This document shows positions 5,203 to 6,970 of a stretch of 6,970 nucleotides of DNA, piece by piece. Source of the stretch: Nitrospira sp. (GTDB lineage Bacteria > Nitrospirota > Nitrospiria > Nitrospirales > Nitrospiraceae); contig JANYEF010000132.1 in the NCBI GenBank assembly GCA_025363325.1, forward strand, positions 1-6,970, read 5' to 3'. Position numbers and translations under genes: made by a program. Numbering within the stretch: position 1 is the first letter of the stretch; each line of letters starts with the position of its first letter. The notes beneath the pieces are model-generated. The model was not told where the DNA came from and searched no databases. It saw only the letters and a program-made list of their open reading frames with translations.

Positions 5203-6759
5203 CTAGGGAGTATTCGCCAGTTGCCAGGTGAGTGCGAGGACATACCGGGCCACGGTTTGCAGAATCTCAGGATTGATGGTGTCGGCGCGATCGCTTGGCT
5301 TGTGAAAGTGAGGGTGAATGCCGCCGCTGACGATGGTGACGGTCGGGATACCCGCCTCTTTGAATGGGACGTGATCGCCACCGGGAAAGAATCCGAAGAG
5401 ATCGAGCTTCTCTGCAAGACCAACTGTCTGTCCCGCTTCGAGCGCCACGTTCTTCTCGAAGCCCGTCACACCAATCGTCAGCCGTCCATTGCCGATTCCC
5501 GCATGGTCGATGTTGATCATGGCTTTAGTCGAGCTGATCGGCTCGACCGGCCGTTCGAGGTAGAGTCGAGATCCGACGAGTCCCTGCTCCTCTCCGCTAA
5601 ATGAGACGAACAAGATAGTCCGTTTGCTCCTTGCGCCGGCCTTGGCCATTGCGCGAGCGACTTCCAACATCACTGCTGTGCCGGAGGCGTTGTCGTCGGC
5701 ACCGGGAAATAGCAAGCCAGCCTGCCGTCCGAAGTGGTCACGGTGCGCGCCGATCACAATGATCTCCTGTGTCTTCTCCGGATCGTTCCCGGGCAAGAAG
5801 GCGAGTACATTCATGAGGAGGCCTTCCTCCGAGCGAGTCTGCCAATCGAGAGAGCCATAGTGACCGGTATTGATCGATTGTGTGGCAGGGGAGCGATTCA
5901 ACTTCTCCTGCAATTCTTGCAGCCGACTTAGTTGTGCATATTCGGGAGCGGCGAGGATCTGCTCAGCCAGAGTGGTACTGATCCAGGCCCCTGGGAGTGT
6001 TTCTGAAGGGGAGGAGAGTCCATAAAAGGCACTGGGTTCTCCCGTGACGCCGCGGCGCGCCTCATAGGAGCTGAGCACTGGTCCTGTGGCGGTGAGATAG
6101 CCGAGCGCGCCTTTCTGGCGTGCGAATCGCACCTTATCCGCGTGGCTGATGGTTCCCTTGTAGTGCGTGGGTTTGCCACGGAGAAAGAGGACAATGGCGT
6201 TGGTGGTATCGACTCCGGCGTAATCGTCGATGCCCTGCGCCGCGTCTATGACTCCGTAGCCGACAAACACAATCGGCCCGCGAACTTCTGCGGAGGGAGA
6301 ATCAAGGATGGGGAGATAGTCTATTCCGAGCTGCTGGGTGAGCGAGTCACTGGCTGTCGAAATGCGAAGCAAGGGGTCCGGTGCAATGTTTGGCGCCGTG
6401 ACTACTGTGGTCATAAACCCGGTTGCGTATCCACGGCCCGGTCCCATGGGGCTGGTTGGATTGAGGCGACCGCTCACCAATGAGAGACCAGAAGCAAGGA
6501 ATCGATCGGCGATCCACTTCGCTGAGCTGGCATCGTCCGCTGTTCCTGTTTGACGGCCGTTGAATGCAGGACTGCTGAGCGTCGTCACGTCGGCGAGCAT
6601 GCGTTCGTTTGACAGGCTGTCGAGCGCTCGAAACCATGCCCGATGGTCTTCCTCCGATTGCGCGAAGCCCTGGGCTCCGAGGGGGAGCAGAATGAGGATA
6701 ATTCCCAGGAGAGTGACTACAACAAGGGAGGGGGAGAAGCTGCGCGTCGAGTCGTTCAT
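5203..6759 (-). CDS. secreted M28-family zinc aminopeptidase with PA domain
   Basis: This 518-residue exopeptidase is predicted to remove N-terminal residues from peptides outside the cytoplasm. A signal peptide occupies about 1-34 (hydrophobic core LVVVTLLGIILILLPLG, cleavage near GFAQ). The region 50-150 carries the usual N-terminal module (SSPAFNGRQTGT at 62-73). A protease-associated domain lies at about 155-275, with VFVGYGV at 164-170 and DDYAGVDTTNAIVLFLRG at 178-195. The catalytic domain begins near 315. Its dinuclear-zinc ligands can be placed by motif: His339 (GAHRDHFG), Asp355 (GADDNASG), Glu390 as general base with Glu391 as ligand (GEEQG), Asp418 (NIDHAG) and His486 (HFHKPSD). 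The GGDHVPFKEAGIP motif at 460-472 is also typical. Nothing essential is missing. The ATG at 6759 has AAAGG 9-10 nt upstream. It diverges from the DUF255 gene and appears monocistronic. Confidence 0.96.
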   Translation of the reverse strand: MNDSTRSFSPSLVVVTLLGIILILLPLGAQGFAQSEEDHRAWFRALDSLSNERMLADVTTLSSPAFNGRQTGTADDASSAKWIADRFLASGLSLVSGRLNPTSPMGPGRGYATGFMTTVVTAPNIAPDPLLRISTASDSLTQQLGIDYLPILDSPSAEVRGPIVFVGYGVIDAAQGIDDYAGVDTTNAIVLFLRGKPTHYKGTISHADKVRFARQKGALGYLTATGPVLSSYEARRGVTGEPSAFYGLSSPSETLPGAWISTTLAEQILAAPEYAQLSRLQELQEKLNRSPATQSINTGHYGSLDWQTRSEEGLLMNVLAFLPGNDPEKTQEIIVIGAHRDHFGRQAGLLFPGADDNASGTAVMLEVARAMAKAGARSKRTILFVSFSGEEQGLVGSRLYLERPVEPISSTKAMINIDHAGIGNGRLTIGVTGFEKNVALEAGQTVGLAEKLDLFGFFPGGDHVPFKEAGIPTVTIVSGGIHPHFHKPSDRADTINPEILQTVARYVLALTWQLANTP

Positions 6760-6786
6760 GCAGTGAGCCTTTCGAGATGCCGCAGA

Positions 6787-6795
6787 ACTATAGCA
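6787..6795 (-). promoter_or_regulatory. possible extended -10 promoter element for the M28 peptidase gene
   Basis: On the minus strand TGCTATAGT (6795-6787) forms an extended -10, TGn followed by TATAGT, one mismatch from TATAAT. No convincing -35 lies at 16-18 bases. Transcription would start near 6780, giving a leader of about 20 nt. The 6760-6865 gap is shared with the divergent DUF255 gene, for which only a weak TACTAT (6835-6840) is visible. Confidence 0.35.
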
Positions 6796-6865
6796 CAGCC
6801 TGACAGTTCCGTTGCAGAGCGGCTTCGGCCCATGTACTATCTCAGATTACGAGGATGAAGAATCG

Positions 6866-6970
6866 ATGACGGATCCAACCACAGAAGACCGTTTCCCAAA
6901 CCGGCTTATCACAGAAGTCAGCCCCTATCTTCGGCAGCATGCGGAGAATCCGGTGGAGTGGTATCCCTGG
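6866..6970 (+). CDS. DUF255 / YyaL (SPATA20-type) thioredoxin-domain protein, N-terminal fragment
   Basis: Only the first 35 residues are in the window and the frame is open at the edge. The segment NRLITEVSPYLRQHAENPVEWYPW (residues 12-35) carries the hallmark start of this family: NRL, SPYL, QHA, NPV and W-x-PW in order, with the usual spacing. In full-length relatives (typically around 650-700 residues) a thioredoxin-like domain follows directly, then an alpha/alpha-barrel region resembling glycosidases. The biochemical role is not settled. ATG 6866 is chosen because the 11 residues before the conserved block match the usual short leader. GAGG at 6851-6854 is the likely ribosome-binding site. 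The ATG at 6855 reaches a stop after four codons. Confidence 0.93.
   Translation, partial: MTDPTTEDRFPNRLITEVSPYLRQHAENPVEWYPW

Noticed and set aside
6347..6637. Second minus-strand open frame inside the M28 peptidase region
   Set aside because: It lies entirely within the peptidase gene in another frame and shows no recognisable protein features.
6855..6869. Four-codon minigene ATG-AAG-AAT-CGA-TGA overlapping the DUF255 start
   Set aside because: It could in principle couple translation, but such short frames arise often by chance and nothing else supports it.

Overview
The window is bacterial chromosomal DNA with moderately high G+C. It has short intergenic gaps, Shine-Dalgarno-led genes and two MITE-like inverted-repeat elements. 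My best guess is a member of the Nitrospirota, probably Nitrospira. That rests on the style of the proteins and on my memory of the 5047-5172 and 2778-2955 repeats as common intergenic elements in that genus. It is an inference I could not check. No classical insertion sequence, phage gene, CRISPR array, tRNA or rRNA is visible.

Layout from left to right. (1) 1-722, minus strand: the N-terminal 240 residues of a UvrA-type excinuclease ATPase, cut by the window edge. (2) 723-910: divergent intergenic region with a long dyad at 783-833. (3) 911-1491, plus strand: a hypothetical helical protein split by a one-base frameshift near 1034-1042. (4) 1492-1682: convergent gap with nested short direct and inverted repeats. 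(5) 1683-4520, minus strand: a likely transcription unit that runs TolC-type outer-membrane protein, 178-bp inverted-repeat element, CPBP (Abi/CAAX-like) membrane protein with degenerate catalytic motifs, then a small four-helix membrane protein of GlpM/DUF3147 type. (6) 4521-4633: a compact divergent control region where two good sigma-70-like promoters share the same -10 bases. (7) 4634-5047, plus strand: a small secreted protein of unknown function. (8) 5047-5172: a second inverted-repeat element, 126 bp, between convergent genes. (9) 5203-6759, minus strand: a secreted PA-domain M28 zinc aminopeptidase with all metal ligands present. (10) 6866 to the end, plus strand: the start of a DUF255/YyaL (SPATA20-type) thioredoxin-domain protein.

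Functionally this is mainly ordinary chromosomal content: DNA repair, envelope export, a secreted peptidase and membrane proteins. The most interesting part is the repeat architecture. Both elements begin or end exactly at a stop codon. One also supplies the apparent ribosome-binding site of the next gene. I see no convincing multi-gene novel system. The best candidates for new biology are the stop-codon-abutting repeats and the TolC/secreted-protein pair under overlapping divergent promoters.
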